The position numbers were made by a program, and so were the translations under genes. Source: Acidobacteriota bacterium (GTDB taxonomy: Bacteria > Acidobacteriota > Terriglobia > Terriglobales > Acidobacteriaceae). Taken from it: 8,304 nucleotides of DNA. Under the pieces are notes generated by a model. It was given only the letters and a program-made list of their open reading frames with translations, ran no database searches and was not told the origin of the DNA. Below are positions 7,470-8,304 of the stretch, one piece after another; position 1 is the first letter of the stretch, and each line of letters opens with the position of its first letter. Location of the stretch: NCBI GenBank assembly GCA_021810175.1, contig JAJZJJ010000098.1:1-8304 (forward strand). The letters are read 5' to 3'.

Positions 7470-7474
7470 TCCGG

Positions 7475-7492
7475 TTCAATAGCGAGATTGAA
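7475..7492. promoter_or_regulatory. Inverted repeat TTCAAT/ATTGAA
   Basis: TTCAAT (7475-7480) and ATTGAA (7487-7492) are exact reverse complements with a six-base spacer. The right arm also forms ATTG-AAA-CAAT (7487-7497). The half-site is close to the ATTGAT of the neighbouring palindrome, so this may be a second, weaker site for the same regulator. Confidence 0.4.
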
Positions 7493-7599
7493 ACAATGGA
7501 CGGTAACGTACACGTCATGATATTCTCCGCTTCTGATTGCTCGTTCTCGGCGGAGTGGGAAACAGAGCGCCTGTTTGCGCAGGGGATCGGCACAAGGGT

Positions 7600-8304
7600 A
7601 TGACACAGTCACTTCGGGACCGCAAAGGAGATGAAACAGAAGCCGGGGTGAGCGCAAAACTGCGGTTGCCCGAAGCGCCGGCTTCGGAAGCCGGTCCGGT
7701 AAAGGCGTGGGAGGAATCGGTGCGGCTGCGCACGTACATGCCGGCCGCTCCCGACCGCAATCCCCTGTTTCTGGAGAAGCGCGTCTATCAGGGCAGCAGC
7801 GGGCGGGTGTATCCGCTGCCGGTCATCGACCGAATCGAGACGCAGCCGGAGGAGCATGCATGGAAGGCCATCCATCTGGAGAACGAATACATCCGGCTGA
7901 TGGTTCTTCCGGAAATTGGCGGGCGTATTCACGTTGGCCTGGACAAGGTGAACAACTACGACTTCTTCTATCGGCAGAATGTAATCAAACCGGCGCTGGT
8001 GGGGCTTGCCGGACCATGGATTTCCGGCGGAGTTGAGTTCAACTGGCCGCAGCACCATCGGCCCGCGACATTTATGCCGGTGGAGACGTTCATCGAGCGG
8101 GAGGCAGATGGCAGTGTCGTCGTCTGGTGCAGCGATCACGATCCGATGGCACGCATGAAGGGGATGCACGGCCTGCGGCTTTCTCCGGGCAGCGCACGCG
8201 TGGAGTTGCGTGTGCGGCTTTACAACCGCACCGCCGATACGCAGACATTCTTATGGTGGGCGAACGCCGCGACTCACGTCCACGAGGCATATTTGTCATT
8301 CTTT
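7600..8304 (+). CDS. DUF5107 domain protein (N-terminal 235 residues; runs off the window)
   Basis: The frame from ATG 7600 stays open to the last base, so the 3' part is missing; family members are usually about 1,000 residues with TPR repeats after the N-terminal region. After a variable stretch of about 36 residues the conserved DUF5107 pattern begins: WEESVRLRTY (37-46), RVYQGSSGRVYPLP (61-74), LENEYI and LPEIGGRI (93-110), VIKPALVGLAGPW (128-140), EFNWPQHHR (146-154) and FLWWANAA (217-224). The region resembles sugar-mutarotase-like beta sandwiches, so binding of a carbohydrate is plausible, but no reaction is established. No signal peptide is seen, so a cytoplasmic location is likely. 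The start is uncertain: the frame is also open to GTG 7555 and TTG 7537, and the ribosome site before ATG 7600 is poor. The palindrome-rich spacer upstream suggests its own regulated promoter. Confidence 0.85.
   Translation, partial: MTQSLRDRKGDETEAGVSAKLRLPEAPASEAGPVKAWEESVRLRTYMPAAPDRNPLFLEKRVYQGSSGRVYPLPVIDRIETQPEEHAWKAIHLENEYIRLMVLPEIGGRIHVGLDKVNNYDFFYRQNVIKPALVGLAGPWISGGVEFNWPQHHRPATFMPVETFIEREADGSVVVWCSDHDPMARMKGMHGLRLSPGSARVELRVRLYNRTADTQTFLWWANAATHVHEAYLSFF

Larger units (their letters stand above)
7433..7516. promoter_or_regulatory. Perfect 11-base inverted repeat enclosing smaller palindromes
   Basis: GACGTGTACGT (7433-7443) and ACGTACACGTC (7506-7516) are exact reverse complements separated by 62 bases. 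Inside the loop are two further symmetrical elements (7455-7469 and 7475-7492). An 11-base perfect match so near in inverted orientation is very unlikely by chance in a 230-base spacer. It may be a pair of operator half-sites joined by DNA looping, or a long-range RNA hairpin in the 5' leader of the DUF5107 transcript. Confidence 0.55.
7370..7599. other. Intergenic region upstream of the DUF5107 gene
   Basis: No gene is seen in these 230 bases. They are less GC-rich than the flanking genes in the middle (about 7455-7530) and hold the set of inverted repeats listed separately. TGATATTCT (7518-7526) resembles an extended -10 element (TGN followed by a TATTCT hexamer) but lacks a good -35 at normal spacing. 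No terminator with a T-run is visible after the preceding gene. Confidence 0.5.

Noticed and set aside
7609..8169. Minus-strand frame of 186 codons near the right end
   Set aside because: The + strand frame over the same bases encodes the conserved DUF5107 motifs, so the minus-strand frame is a shadow.
1..8304. CRISPR array, tRNA, rRNA, insertion sequence or phage genes
   Set aside because: No regularly spaced repeats, no tRNA-like cloverleaf or rRNA sequence, and no transposase, integrase or phage protein was recognised on either strand.

Overview
The window is a GC-rich bacterial segment in which every supported gene lies on the + strand. Its core is an L-rhamnose catabolic pair: a bifunctional rhamnulose-1-phosphate aldolase/lactaldehyde dehydrogenase (397-2607) and rhamnulokinase (2604-4034). 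Around this pair lie exported and poorly characterised proteins. The fused aldolase-SDR enzyme, a Tat-type leader on a large secreted protein, a DUF5107 protein and the GC-rich coding style together suggest an Acidobacteriota-like organism. That is inference from gene content and remembered family distribution; no marker gene in the window proves it.

Layout: (1) 1-273, the C-terminal end of a periplasmic-binding-fold sugar-binding protein, probably the solute receptor of an ABC importer. (2) 274-396, a short spacer with two hairpin-capable inverted repeats. (3) rhaEW and rhaB, overlapping by four bases (GTGA). (4) A 114-base spacer, then a secreted alpha/beta-hydrolase-like protein (4149-5069). 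(5) A 143-base spacer with an inverted repeat, then a TTG-started, Tat-exported protein of 718 residues that looks like an uncharacterised glycoside-hydrolase-like protein of the DUF6259 type (5213-7369). (6) A 230-base spacer (7370-7599) holding nested palindromes. (7) The first 235 residues of a DUF5107 protein (7600 to the window end).

A working model (inference): exported enzymes act on a rhamnose-containing glycan or glycoside, the sugar-binding protein feeds an importer, and RhaB plus RhaEW convert L-rhamnulose via its 1-phosphate to DHAP and L-lactate. L-rhamnose isomerase, the transporter permease and ATPase, and a regulator are not in the window. The best leads for new biology are the exported DUF6259-like protein, the palindromic region before the DUF5107 gene, and the DUF5107 protein itself.
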